A DNA stretch of 62,577 bases, taken from assembly GCA_900175165.2 (NCBI GenBank), contig FWWN02000545.1, positions 1 through 62,577 on the forward strand. Direction: 5' to 3'. Positions 39,469 to 51,292 of the stretch are shown piece by piece. This DNA is from Rhizomucor pusillus (lineage: Eukaryota > Mucoromycota > Mucoromycetes > Mucorales > Lichtheimiaceae). The position numbers were made by a program, and so were the translations under genes. How positions within the stretch are numbered: the stretch's first letter is position 1; each line of letters opens with the position of its first letter. The notes beneath the pieces are model-generated. The model saw nothing but the letters and a program-made list of their open reading frames with translations. It did not search any database and was not told the DNA's origin.

Positions 39469-41025
39469 ATGAGTTCGACTCGATTCACTTTTACCAACCT
39501 CTGCATCTTGGCTACACTGCTGCGCGTCATACTCTTGCTGTACGGCGAGTGGCAGGATGCGAATCTAACCGTAAAATATACCGACGTTGACTACGTGGTC
39601 TTCACCGATGCCGCGCGACATGTCACTCAAGGCGCTTCGCCTTACGACAGAGCGACGTACAGATACACCCCACTTTTGGCGATAATTCTTACACCTAATA
39701 TTTATTTATTTCGATCGTTCGGCAAATGCCTCTTTGCGCTAGCAGACTTGGTTGTTGGCTACCTCATACATCGCATCCTTGTGCTCCGGGGTATGCCGAC
39801 ACGTCAAGCATTGTGGCTCGATGCATTGTGGCTAATCAATCCAATGGTGGCAAATATCTCGACTCGCGGCAACGCTGAATCTTTGTTGGGAGTCATGGTA
39901 CTCGGAACGCTATATCTTTTCCTTACACGCCGATTTTACCAGGCTTGTGCGTTGTTTGGTCTGTCAGTACATTTCAAGATCTACCCAATAATCTATGCAG
40001 CACCACTGTTACTGCTGTTGGATAGTCGGTACGGCAGCCCTTTTGAATTTACCAACTTTATATGGACCTATCAACGCACACGACTCTACTTGTTGGAACG
40101 CTATCTACCTGAAAATGGCAGCACCTTTGAGATTCACGAAAATTCGCCATCGCAGCCTGCGCCGTCACTCACTTTGAAGCAAAAATGTCGCTCTACGCTT
40201 CGACAATGCGCGCTATTCTTTACACCGACTCGAATCCTCTTCGGTCTCGTAAGCGGATTGACGTTTTTCGCCCTGTCCGCAAGTATGTACCGAATATACG
40301 GCGATGAATTTCTGGAACATACGTATCTCTATCACGTTACGCGCAAGGACCATCGGCATAATTTCTCTGTTTGGTTTTATCAGATGTATCTTGGATTTGA
40401 TGCTCCTATTGCTGGGCGTATCATGGGCTTGTTGGCATTCGTGCCGCAGCTGGCACTGGTCGCCGTCGCTGGCATTGTTTTTGCAAAGGATATCTTTTTC
40501 GCATGCTTCATTCAAACATTCCTCTTTGTCACCTTCAATAAGGTTTGCACCTCTCAGGTATGTGACGATAAGACTCTATAAAAATGCTTGAAATAACGAT
40601 GAAGACACTGTAGTATTTCATGTGGTATATCTGCCTATTTCCATTGATATTACCCTCGACTACCATCCAACTACGATGGAAAGGGTTGGCACTGATTCTA
40701 GCGTGGGTTGCTAGCCAGGTAACACCGTAATGACAGGTTTTACAAAGAAATGAGAATTGAAATCCGAAGTTGGGTCCATATTCCATAGGGGTTGTGGCTG
40801 CAATTTGCATATCAGCTTGAATTCCTGGGCGAAAACACGTTCATACGGATATGGGCATCCAGCTTAGCATTCTTCATCTCTAATTGCTGGATAGTCATCG
40901 AACTCGTCCTACACCACCAATTCGAATATATTTACAGCAATACTGGGCGTATTCGATGGGTATGGGGAATGGGCGACCCAGGACCGATGGTGAAAAGGGG
41001 CATCAGCAGCAGATCAATACATTGA
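39469..41025 (+). CDS. GPI14: GPI mannosyltransferase I (PIG-M/GPI14)
   Basis: ER membrane enzyme adding the first mannose of the GPI anchor from dolichol-phosphate-mannose. Exons 39469-40557, 40614-40718, 40789-41025 give 476 residues. The family signature KYTDVDYVVFTDAARHV sits in the first lumenal loop with the acidic DVD residues, followed by SPYDRATYRYTPLLA, NPMVANISTRGNAESLL, HFKIYPIIYAAPLLLLL and FNKVCTSQYFMWYICLFP, the last rebuilt across the first intron. At least eight hydrophobic segments are visible. An earlier ATG at 39370 is in frame but lacks family support. Confidence 0.92.
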
Positions 41026-41029
41026 TGTC

Positions 41030-41451
41030 TCATCGTTTTATAGCACGCTAGACAAAAAGGCAACCAATATGCAAGCATTGTAGATATGTGTCTTGTTTAT
41101 CTTGTTAATCATCCAAATAATGGTAAAATTTGCGTTAAAGCCTGTAATCTGTCTGCAAGGGAAAATAGAACCAACCTGTTGGTTATAATAAGGAGTCTAC
41201 CCTCTTAAGGGCAATAAAGCACGTCCGATCGACGTCTGCTATTGGCCTACTCCCTTTTTTCATATTTTGTTTTTTCATGTCTGTTAGCATGCTCTCATAC
41301 CAAAAAGGAGCATTACTGCGATCGTAAGCTTATGTGTTAGCTCCTCTTTGCTTTTCACAAACAAGGTAGATTACAACTGGGAAATCCTTTTGTTTCATCC
41401 CTTTTACATTCCTTTTGTTTTCAAAAGACAGTTACTTGATGAAAACACGCC
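41030..41451. other. Intergenic, upstream of the arrestin-like gene
   Basis: No coding-like frame or RNA gene was recognised. Confidence 0.4.
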
Positions 41452-43305
41452 ATGGCTTACTATCTACACTCTAAAGTAGCAAAACGGCAAGTCGATGATT
41501 CAGCAAGAGCATACGCTCGTTTGGACGAAGAAAACCAAGAAGAAGACGAAGAACAGCATAAGCATTTATGGAGCTCAGGAAAAACGACGGAGCATTCTGT
41601 ATTGACAGGTGTCAGAAAAAGTGGTCCGAAATTAGATTTGACCATTGAAGGACATAGCACGCGACAACTTTCGGCCGGTCAGCAAGTGGATGGGTGTATC
41701 TACGTGGATACGACAGGGATTCCCGAGACAACAAAGGTGCAGGTCGTTTGTACGCAAGTGTATATATATGGAATCGCCCAGGTCTGCGGTGATGAACCAG
41801 GGCAGCCTCTGAAAGGCGGTCTCTTCGACTACAAGAAGAACGTCAAGCTCCTTTCGTCCGCCATCAAGATCGTACGACGTCCAACATCAAAAATTACGGA
41901 CCCGAGTAGTAGCATCAACAAACAACTAAGCTTTCTGCCTACAAAGGAGACTTTTCATCGATCGATAATATATGAGAATGCTGCTAACTCCACCGACAAA
42001 CGCGCAGAAAAGGAAAACAATCGCAGAAGCTGGTACGAAAATGCCTCCAAATACTTTGTTATAGATGAGGTGCAATCCCAATCTTCGGGAATGGACAAGG
42101 ACGTAGAAGCAAAAGTACAGCGGGATAAGCTGATCCAGCGCAAAGTACATCGAGTTGTTTCCTCGAACCTGGAATACGGAACGGAGCGCTTGAAATCATC
42201 CGAGAAGGAGCAGATCATGAATATTCAAGATGATGCACGTTACACTTTGGATATCGACACTTTGCACCGAGTTCGTTTTTCCATTACCATATCTAACAAG
42301 AGGTCGCTACCTGGATCGTTCGAGCATCCACACTTTCAAATCAGGTATAGAGCGGTAGCCGTCATGATATACACAGCGAGCGATGATCCGAATAGGATAT
42401 TCTTGCAATACATTGCAGTCCCACTTGCCTTCGCGCCTTCATATACAGCAGCAGAGTGCTTGCCCGATAAACAGCCGCATCAAGTGTCTGCCTGGATTAC
42501 AAGTAGACGTCTAGACCGCTGGCTGCTTTCTACTCAGAAAGAATATACAATGACAAATTTGGAGGGAGAACAAGAACAAGATCATCTTTACAGCTGGATC
42601 ACTCGACTGCTAGCGTACTATTGCTCGAAATCCGGGCGACTGTCACGTATTCCGTATGTCTCTTGCACGCTACAGCTTAAACATCAGGTTGTTGAACCAG
42701 GTGTTTCTGTGCCGCTTGTGCTTCACCTTGAACAACATGGCATGTTGGCCACTTCAGCTACTGTGCATATCAAGCTCATTCGTCAAGTTTTCATGACGTA
42801 CAGCGTAGGGGAACTCGTGGATACCAGTGTTGTGTCAGTCTCCAAGTCGACAGTAGATCTAACCGACCTGGATGGCAAAATATCCTGTAATGATACCGAT
42901 GACAGGTCTCCAGCAGACTCTGCTTTGGATATGAACATTGCTACCAAAGACGGCAAATCTGCGGCCAAAGATAACAGCCATCCGGCTTTCCGTTACTTGC
43001 CTGGCACCATAAAGATAGACCTGTCGCAGGTCTTCCGAGTGCCTCTGGATTCTGCTTGGGCGACTACTCCAGAAATGACACGAGGCACGTTCGAAGTGGC
43101 CTTTGAACTCCAGGTCAAGGTACTTGTAACCATAGATACTACTTATTCGAGTGATCCCGGGCGTATCATCGCCAGTGAGAAAGTCTTGTCAGCAACTGCT
43201 CAAGATAAGACTTTGCACGATAATGTGCAAGGCAACAATTCTTATTGCTTGAAACCAGCCGCGCTGCCCTTGATTATTGGCAAAACATCGACGACTGGTG
43301 TCTAG
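41452..43305 (+). CDS. Arrestin-fold protein
   Basis: Single exon, 617 residues. Two beta-rich halves are visible: residues about 55-130 (KLDLTIEGHSTRQLSAGQQVDG) and 245-310 make an N-terminal arrestin-like domain, interrupted by a charged, helical insert of some 100 residues; residues 390-590 (IPYVSCTLQLKHQVVEPGVSVP, VHIKLIRQVFM) make a C-terminal one. Fungal alpha-arrestins guide Rsp5 to nutrient transporters through PPxY motifs. I see no PPxY here, so that role is not assured. Identification rests on fold-like pattern, not on a signature motif. Confidence 0.6.
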   Translation: MAYYLHSKVAKRQVDDSARAYARLDEENQEEDEEQHKHLWSSGKTTEHSVLTGVRKSGPKLDLTIEGHSTRQLSAGQQVDGCIYVDTTGIPETTKVQVVCTQVYIYGIAQVCGDEPGQPLKGGLFDYKKNVKLLSSAIKIVRRPTSKITDPSSSINKQLSFLPTKETFHRSIIYENAANSTDKRAEKENNRRSWYENASKYFVIDEVQSQSSGMDKDVEAKVQRDKLIQRKVHRVVSSNLEYGTERLKSSEKEQIMNIQDDARYTLDIDTLHRVRFSITISNKRSLPGSFEHPHFQIRYRAVAVMIYTASDDPNRIFLQYIAVPLAFAPSYTAAECLPDKQPHQVSAWITSRRLDRWLLSTQKEYTMTNLEGEQEQDHLYSWITRLLAYYCSKSGRLSRIPYVSCTLQLKHQVVEPGVSVPLVLHLEQHGMLATSATVHIKLIRQVFMTYSVGELVDTSVVSVSKSTVDLTDLDGKISCNDTDDRSPADSALDMNIATKDGKSAAKDNSHPAFRYLPGTIKIDLSQVFRVPLDSAWATTPEMTRGTFEVAFELQVKVLVTIDTTYSSDPGRIIASEKVLSATAQDKTLHDNVQGNNSYCLKPAALPLIIGKTSTTGV

Positions 43306-43502
43306 TACAATACTCTGCGTATAATGTTAGGGATAATAACAGTAATAATACCTAGTATGATAGTTTGATAAATTTTTCAATTATGAAAGTAAGTGAAAGA
43401 TCATTGGGAATTAATCGTAGGCAGCTTCGGCAATTGAAACCAGGGCAGGCAACCGTCGCCACAAATTTAACATTTTTTGTCTACTATTTTTCTGTTGACA
43501 GA

Positions 43503-44273
43503 ATGGCCAGCCATTTCCTAGCTGTGTTCCGAGCAACAGGCCGCCGAACCTTCTCAACCACTGCTGTCAACGCTGCTCGATCGGGCGGTCGACGAAGAGC
43601 ACAGCGGAAATATGACATTGACAGCATGGAAAAGTTCAACTTCGACGATCAGACATCGCTCGGTCACGACTTGTTTGAAAATATTCGCACCGTTCGACAG
43701 TACCTTCGAAAGACCGAGTTTGAACTTCCAAAGTTAAACTGTAAGCTGCTATTGCACGAGAAACTGTAGCGGCGAACATCGCAGCGTCATTGACATATGT
43801 CTTGTTCCTTAGCTTTTGCTAAACCATTCGAGCCTCCGGCCGAAAACCAAATCCTAAAGTTCAAGTCACACACGTACTTGGGTGAAGGACATCCTGTGGA
43901 ACGCAAAGTTGTTCTTTCTGTCAAAGTGAATGACCTGAAATTGAACGATACCGAACGACACAAACTTTTACTTCTTTGTGGACCGCGATACAATGTCAAC
44001 ACCGACGAGTTGACCCTGTCAAGCGAAAAATTCCCTCTTCGAAAACAAAACAAAAAGTATCTGCGCGACTTGCTGGACAAGCTATTGACGGAGGCAAAGG
44101 TGAGTCGATGGATATTGGAACGATGTAAGAGAAGCATAACTTGACGAACTTGGTTCTAGGATGCCAAGGATACGTTTGCCGATGTACCTCTCAACTTACC
44201 ACAGCCAAAGAAGAAGTTGGAATTTCCAAAAGAATGGATTCGTGCACCTCAACCGCAACAGAAAGAACAATGA
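43503..44273 (+). CDS. RSM24: Mitochondrial ribosomal protein mS35
   Basis: Small-subunit protein of the mitochondrial ribosome. Exons 43503-43740, 43813-44099, 44160-44273 give 212 residues. A positively charged presequence (FRATGRRTFSTTAVNAARSG) is followed by KYDIDSMEKFNFDD, LPKLNSFAKPFEPP, and VERKVVLSVKVNDLKLNDTE with HKLLLLCGPRYN, as in mS35/Rsm24. The product ends in a short, charged tail. It is convergent with the GH17 gene, only 78 bp between stops. Confidence 0.85.
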
Positions 44274-44351
44274 TTCTTCCACATTCACACCACTGTACAG
44301 ATAGAAAGACCCAGAAAGACGTAGAAAAAATATATACTACATTGCTTTTAT

Positions 44352-45352
44352 TTAACAACCTGACTCTATGGTAATGCCTGGCTTGGGTTTTCTATCGGAA
44401 CCTAAGACGCCAAAGTGGCCTTCGACACCTCCGCGGTAAGGTTCATCAAAGGCAGAGAAGTAAAGGACGTCAATGTGTCGCTGTTTGGCTTTGCACAATA
44501 CGTCGTGCAAATACTTGTTCTCGTTTTGGACAGCAGCGACGGAGCTTTCAAAGTTGCCTCCATCAGAAGGCCATCCTGTCTCGGAAATTTTGACAGGTTT
44601 ACCCTGGGATACACCGACGACTTGATCGTAGTGAGACATTAGAGTGTCTGCGGCGTTGTCGATGGTGACTCCTTCCCAGTAAGGGAATGCATTCCTACAG
44701 TGAACATACGGTGGATAAGCAAAAGCAGCTTTTAGGATGCGTCTCGCTTTGTAGAAATATAATAACTTACATCATCAAAAAGTCAAGCTGTTCCACGACG
44801 ACACTTGGAAACTTGTAATATACATCGGCGGTGGCTACCTTGATTCCATGGGGAGCAACCAGCTCTTTAACTTGCTTGATGTAGTTGGCAAGCGATTGCG
44901 GATCCGTGTCTCCGCGATAAAGCACTTCAGAGCCAACAATTAGACCATCCACGTTACTAACATCATTGTTTGCCAAAATATTCTTGAGAGCATTCATTTC
45001 CTTGTCAAAAGTGTCAGGTCTGTCGATCCACATGCCCAAATAAATGCGCATTCCGAGATCTTGGGTAGCTTGAAGCGCTAGACTAGCTGTTGAAAGCAAT
45101 ACTTGTCAGCTTCAAACTAATTTTTACGCGTTACTTTGCGTCGTCACCTTGGTTGCAGACCGACAAGGTAAACGTGCGCACACGGTTGGTGTAGGGCTTG
45201 AGGACATTGAAGTCGCTCTTCAAGGAGTCAACAGTAGGGCAACTATTCTCATTGATACCATAATTGAGACCATAGAAGGTCTGTGCATTCGCAAGCTGGA
45301 AAAAGCCGAGTGCACCAACAGCAGCAATCAAAGAGCCGATATGCAGCTTCAT
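44352..45352 (-). CDS. Glycoside hydrolase family 17 glucanase, secreted
   Basis: Probably acts on cell-wall beta-1,3-glucan. Exons 45352-45135, 45082-44771, 44694-44352 give 290 residues. A signal peptide (GSLIAAVGALGFFQLANAQ) is followed by the barrel start FYGLNYG, NRVRTFTLSVCNQ, the acid/base region GLIVGSEVLYRGD, and the nucleophile region KISETGWPSDGG. The protein ends soon after the barrel, without serine/threonine-rich region or GPI signal, so it should be freely secreted. Yeast relatives are Bgl2, Scw4 and Scw10. Hydrolase versus transglycosylase cannot be told from sequence. Confidence 0.9.
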
Positions 45353-45408
45353 TCTTCCAAGATGGAAAGAGAAAGAAAGACACCATATTCCTAACATTCT
45401 CCTGTATC

Positions 45409-45418
45409 CTTTTTATAC
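45409..45418 (-). promoter_or_regulatory. TATA box of the GH17 gene
   Basis: TATAAAAAGG on the minus strand, about 60 nt before the GH17 start codon. Confidence 0.5.
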
Positions 45419-45873
45419 GAGAAACTCACTTATCTCTAGGCGATCGGTTTCAGCTATGTCTCAGCATCTCGGTCCGCTATTCCCTCTTGGCAAATCCGCC
45501 TGAGGAGATTTTCCATGGAAACGTGAAAGAAAAACCCTTGCAAACACGGAAAGAGGTCTGTGCGCAACAATTGAAACGCACAAATATTTAGCCATTTGCT
45601 GATTTTGCTTTGTGCCAACTAAGCATGCGCTGGGACAGGTGCAACCAGCAACCTTCGCATGGATCATCCAGAAAGCTATATACATACTTCTCTGTCCTTT
45701 TCATCTGCGTTTCCAGCATCGTGTCCGTAGATGATAACAGTAAGTGTCACGATCTTCTGAGACGTGTTTTCCAGGCACGACACATGCATCATCTGCATTC
45801 GATATTTCCGTCAAACCATTGTCTGCTATTCACAAATTGACAAGAACTTTTTATTGTAACTCATCAAATTGAC

Positions 45874-46265
45874 TTATTGCTGGTAGGAGAAGACGTTCTT
45901 CAAGTCTAAAAAATTAAAGTCAGCGTTTGAGGTAACTTTTGCCACCTTGTGATTTAAAACACTTACAGCCGTCTTCCTGGGCCAAGCGGTTGAGGGAGTC
46001 ATCAGCCTCGGCTTCGCGACGGACAAAACCGCAGAGAGCGTAGGTGCTGAAGGTGTTGGTAAGGCGGCCCTCGGCGTCAACATCGCCAACGTTGATTTGG
46101 ACAGAGGCGTGGTCCTTGGCAGTGATGAGGCGGTTGGTAGCAGAGCTGTATAATTTTCTCCTCTGTTAAAAACCGAACAGCCGTATTTTTCACATACAAC
46201 GCATTGGATACTTGCCACTTGCGGGGGACGTAGAGGTCAACGAATTTGCCTTCAGAGTTCTCCAT
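45874..46265 (-). CDS. RPS21: 40S ribosomal protein eS21
   Basis: Component of the small ribosomal subunit. Exons 46265-46216, 46145-45967, 45905-45874 give 86 residues, the expected size. The start [17 protein letters not shown], then [21 protein letters not shown] and [18 protein letters not shown] are characteristic. The first intron needs a GC donor (GCAAGT at 46215); the nearby GT site would lose the conserved cysteine and the frame. The short 3' exon supplies only the last ten codons. Confidence 0.95.
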
Positions 46266-46269
46266 GTCG

Positions 46270-47062
46270 AAACCGAGTTTGAAAAGAAGAGAGCGTACAA
46301 AATTTTCCTCTTGCATCCAACAAAATAGCACCTAGCACTAAGCCACGGAAAATGGACATTTTTTACGAACCGACTTCATGGCATCAGTGCTGCAGTAGTT
46401 GCTCTACGTGCTAGTCACTTTGCAAGATAAAGCATTGAATCAAGCTTTATTTGCTCTAAAAGCTGCAATTTTGAATTGGCTAGAGGGTACATTAAGGAGA
46501 TCCTCTGTTTCGAGACTGTAGGAGTAGATTGACATACTAGTTTCATGATTCTCCTGCCGTTTCTTTGTATCGTAGCAGCTTTGTTAGTATTGCGCACAGC
46601 ATATCATCCTTAAAGCCAGAGTTCACTTTTCAAGCCTGCTTCTGAATATGAACTCAAACTTCAAAATTCTCGATACTACATGAGCAAGGAATAGCTATTC
46701 GTCTTAATATTATCTTTTGAGAGCTGGTGTCGACAGATTACTGAGAGGAACGTTTTTGTTCATCTATATAAGAGATTGTAGCTGTTCGTTTAGATATTTA
46801 TATAAAAAATCTGCTCAGGGTTTAAATACTGTTTTAAGGATCATTTCTTTAACAAGCTCTTCAAATATTGCATTATCAAACTCTCGCAGATCAAGCGGTC
46901 CTGAACTGCCCAATGGGGCGGGGTTACAATAAGGGCAGCACAGTTGCATGTTCAAAGTGACGAAGTCCAACTGCTTTGTCGCTCTCACACAACCCAGTCT
47001 TCACTGAACCAGGCAAACGGAGCATCTTCAAGACGTTACTGTGAGGTTCTTCATTTCCGAGA
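46270..47062. promoter_or_regulatory. Upstream region between divergent eS21 and YMR1 genes
   Basis: About 800 bp without coding-like frames. No specific element was recognised. Confidence 0.4.
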
Positions 47063-49157
47063 ATGAATCAAAGTCGGATTGATTTGCTGAAAATTACTCA
47101 GGTACAAAAGCACATTGTGTTTCAAGGAGAGGCAAGACCGTAATGTCGTTCACTCACCTGATAAAACCACAGGTCTTAGACGTTCAACTCGAAAAGGGAA
47201 AAGAGATACTTACAGGCACTCTTCACTTGACGGTGCACAATATAATATTCAACCATCCGGACGGTGAACTATGGGTATACTTTATACAAGAAAATAGCGA
47301 CATAAGCTATATTGTTAATAGTCTCCCAACATTTTGCATAGATACCATATCCTATCCTGCACACAGTCGAACGACGACCGCCATCACTCCAAACTGGACG
47401 TCATCCTCTCTTTATCAAATGTCGTGATTTTCTCATTATCACGTTATCAATGCTGAAGGAAGGCGAAGCACAGGATGTTTTTGAAAGCATACAAAACTTG
47501 ACATGCGTCAGTAAGTGTACTTTACATCCAGAAATATCATACACAGTATGCTTACAAAATTGCCTAAAGGCTCCACGGAACAACTTTATGCTTACAGCTA
47601 TCAGCCCGAAAAGCCATTCACAGCAAATGACGGCTGGAAAATATATGATCCATTGCAAGAATACGAACGCATGGGCGTTGGAGTCAAATCAGACAGCTGG
47701 CGATTTACAACAATTAACCGCGACTACACGGTACGTAAAGAGCACCGGAATGTTTACAGAAGGGAGACATCCTTTGACAGTGAAATACTTGCATATCGTA
47801 ACAGTACTCCCCAACGTATCCTCGTACACTGGTGGTACCTTCCAAGATAAGTGACAATGTTTTGAATTACGCTGCCAAATATCGAAGCAAAGCACGTATA
47901 CCCGTTTTGTCGTACTTGCATTGGTACAACAAGGTACATTATGCATGGATATTTTACGAGGACCCAATTAACAAGAAAGTTGCAGGCCACCATCACGAGG
48001 AGTAGCCAGCCTATGGTCGGATTCAAACAGGCAAGATCGATCCAAGATGAGAAACTGATAGAAGCAGCATTTGCATCCAATGTGCCCGTGATTCCAGAAG
48101 GACAAGTTGTTTATGGATCTACTGCGGCAAATCTAATCGTGGACGCACGGCCCATGGCAAATGCAGTGAGCAATGTTGCACGAGGCGCTGGAACGGAGAA
48201 TATGGAGAACTATCGTAATTGCAAGAAGACGTATATTGCAATTGATAACATCCACGTCATGAGAGATAGTCTTGCCAAAATGTGCGAAGGTACGAAAGAA
48301 ATTCCAATATCGGTTAGGAGACTAGATCGTTGAACGCGATTTTTTGGTCTGCAGCGATGCAAGGTGCCGATACTGGTGGGCAAATTAGTCGGCTAGGACT
48401 TCAGCGTTCAAATTGGCTGCGACACATTGCAACTTTGCTGGAGGGCACGCAAACGATCGTGAAAAATGTGCATGTATATAATTCACACGTACTTGTTCAC
48501 TGTTCCGACGGCTGGGACCGCACGGCGCAACTTGTTTCGCTCAGCGAGCTTTGCTTGGACCCTTTCTACAGAACTTTCCGAGGTTTTCAGATTCTCATCG
48601 AGAAAGAATGGATATCTTTTGGACACAAATTTGCTGACCGCTGTGGGCATCTCTCGAACGAGAAGTATTTTGTGAATCTTGTACATACAGGCAATGCGGC
48701 TACCAACACGATCAAGGATATGCAAAATAAGTTTTATAAATCCAACTATTATCAACGAGAAACAAGTCCCGTGTTCCACCAATTTCTTGATTGTGTATAC
48801 CAACTACTGCTACAATATCCCACGCGATTCGAATTCAACGAACGGATGCTGGTAGAACTTCACTATCACGTCTATTCTTGCCAATTTGGCACATTCCTAT
48901 TCAACTGCGAAGCGGAGCGCACACTCAACCATCCACAGGACAAGACATACAGCATCTGGGACTACTTCAACACATACAAGGACGAGTTTACGAACGAGAT
49001 GTATGATCCTAAAAAGGATCAGGACTTAGTGGATGACGGCGGAGTGCTCTTCCCCGATAGCCGCAAACTTAAATACTGGTCTGGGCTGTTTAACAGAAAA
49101 GAAGAAGAAGTGAATGAGCCCATCACTTATGGAGTATTGAACGACAGTAACTCATGA
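47063..49157 (+). CDS. YMR1: Myotubularin-type phosphoinositide 3-phosphatase
   Basis: Removes the 3-phosphate from PI3P and PI(3,5)P2 on endosomal membranes. Seven exons: 47063-47101, 47173-47274, 47342-47510, 47570-47730, 47805-47933, 47986-48289, 48355-49157; 568 residues. The N-terminal PH-GRAM domain ends near YPILHTVERRPPS; the catalytic domain has YSPTYPRTLVVP, RSKARIPVLSYLHW, SQPMVGF and the active site VLVHCSDGWDRTAQL with catalytic Cys and Arg present, so the enzyme should be active. FGHKFADRCGHL follows as in the family. No FYVE or coiled-coil domain is present, as in yeast Ymr1. Confidence 0.93.
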
Positions 49158-49439
49158 TCACTCGATTGTATTTTTTTCATCACGTTCAAAAGAACAGAAA
49201 GGGCATTTTGGCGTTTGGCGAGTTTTTGCATGCGTAAAGCCTTTCTCTTTCCTTCAATCATCTGCGGAAACTGGATCTAACAGTCCAAAGTGTTTCATAA
49301 TTTTTACATCGCTGTACAAAGTCAAAAGCTTATCGATGAATAAGGTGTATTTGTTTACATGGCAACATTGAGCGCATGTGATTTCAAAATGGCTCCAGAA
49401 TACAATACTTTTAGTGGAGGATTAACATGATTCTTTTCA

Positions 49440-50362
49440 GACCTATTGAAGCGTTCAAAAGACTACGGACAACCCCATATGTCTAGTCACAATCGACTTT
49501 GCGGGCTTAACGACAAACTATACCCACATCAAAAACCTAATTATCGAATATCCAAATCTTAAGTGGATCGCGATGGACACGTTCGCGGAAAGCAACAATC
49601 TGCGAACTTTTCATTCCAAGGACCTTCTGTCTGACCGTTCACTATTAGAAAAATTTGAACGTGGGGTAAAACCAGTTCAAAGATCAAAATGAACCAATTT
49701 GCTATATCATATATCACTAAAGAATATCCTCGCCTCCGCTTTATCATTAGGCGCCATCCTGGCTCTCTGTTCCAGTTCACCAAGCCTACGTCCTTGATCT
49801 TGATACTCGCCGTTTGCGGCTTAAATATCGCAATGAACGCATGTCCTATCGACAGTGAATCCAAGAATTTTCTGTCGCTGTGATTGATCACACCTGGCAA
49901 CTTATTCCTTTAAGAGACTATTGGTCAATCCGGTGTTCTCATCAACGGAAAATCTGGTCGATCCTCTGACACGCGGCGGTCTAGATCTAACAAGCATCGT
50001 CCGTAAGGAATTTAGGCGCAGTCTTCGTCCATGGCGAGACTTGCCCAAACTCTTATACTCGAGGATCCACTACAACCTGGAAGGATTTCTGGCGGCTGAC
50101 AATTCCGCATCATACAAGAAACATTCTATACCGACAGTTACATGGAAAGCTACCTTGCAGACAACGTCTGCACCAACTTATGCCCCATCGTTTTCCCTCG
50201 CTACAATGCCCGTTCTGTCACCAGCCGGAGTCCCCAGAACACTTCCCGCTTTCATGCTGCTTGAAGTCTGAACTATGGTCTCATGTTTGCCGCCAATTTT
50301 TAGAAAATCCACATACTCTTGTCCCCCGCGACATTTTACAAGTTCGCATTGAAACGAAATAG
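49440..50362 (+). mobile_element. Decayed non-LTR (LINE) retrotransposon, 3' coding end
   Basis: Plus-strand fragments in different frames, with stops between. The clearest are 49921-50170 (WRDLPKLLYSRIHYNL) and, one frame over, 50180-50362 with CPFCHQPESPEHFPLSCC, a C-x2-C-x7-H-x4-C knuckle followed by aromatic/basic residues, as at the end of LINE reverse transcriptase proteins. No intact enzyme domain remains. It lies directly downstream of YMR1. Confidence 0.5.
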
Positions 50363-50369
50363 TCGAAGT

Positions 50370-51292
50370 TGAGTGACTTAATGATTTGAGCACTCTGGAG
50401 ATGCCGTAGTTCCCTCAATTTCTTTTAGCAATAGCAGCATAAATATTTCACACCCATCTGGATCTTCCTTTTTCTTTCTATCCTTTCCTATTGGTTCAAC
50501 CCAATCATCTAAACAGAGAAGTACAATATCCCACTTCTTGTATAGATTTGACTTATCCATTTTAGCCGATTCCGTAAATAAATCAGCTCAAAGGATCAAT
50601 TCCAAGTCACTAGCATTCCAGCATCATTCACTACAAGGTCTCGTCTTCGTTCAGCCTTACATGGTCTCACATCGTTGCTTGCACGATCACGGTCATATGG
50701 AAAGCCCACTGGCGTTACATTTTTGACAATTGATACCACCCTCCGCAAATACTTTAGAGTTCGCCCCTGCAACTCTATTCAGCAAATCCTTTGTATTGCA
50801 ATGAACCCACCCTTTATTTTGTCACTCTCATCCTTTCCTAAACATTCAACATTTTTTTTGTAGCAGCGAAGTGAGTAACGTTTATCTTTGCGTTATTAAC
50901 ATTTTTTCTCATTTCTCGTTTCCATAATAAAATCAGCTCCAAAGGATCAAATCTAAAAGTCATGTATATTATCGCGCCTCACTTCGCGTTGCCAAGGCCA
51001 ACTAACCTGGTTTCACGTTAACCTGTAGTTCCTCTCTGCTCTCTTTTGTTTTGATTCCCTTTGGGACCGATGGACCCAGGTGTCCATCGCTGAATAAACT
51101 TCATACAAAGAAAAACAAACAAACTGTATCCTACCGTCGATGAGCATGCCAACATTCTGGCTTGCTACCTGCAACAAGACTCCCTATTTTATCTAAAGAC
51201 CGTAAAAGGTCCACTTTGTACGACCTTGAGAATCGAGCATTGGTTTTAAGAATCGGACTCCATAGCAACGGAGTGTGTCGCTCTTGTTCCCT
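50370..51292. other. Non-coding region with repeat remnants, upstream of PHO8
   Basis: Contains a diverged direct repeat (about 50576-50610 and 50926-50962, core AAATCAGCTC...AAAGGATCAA) and short coding-like scraps that probably belong to the retrotransposon relic. No gene is recognised. Confidence 0.4.
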
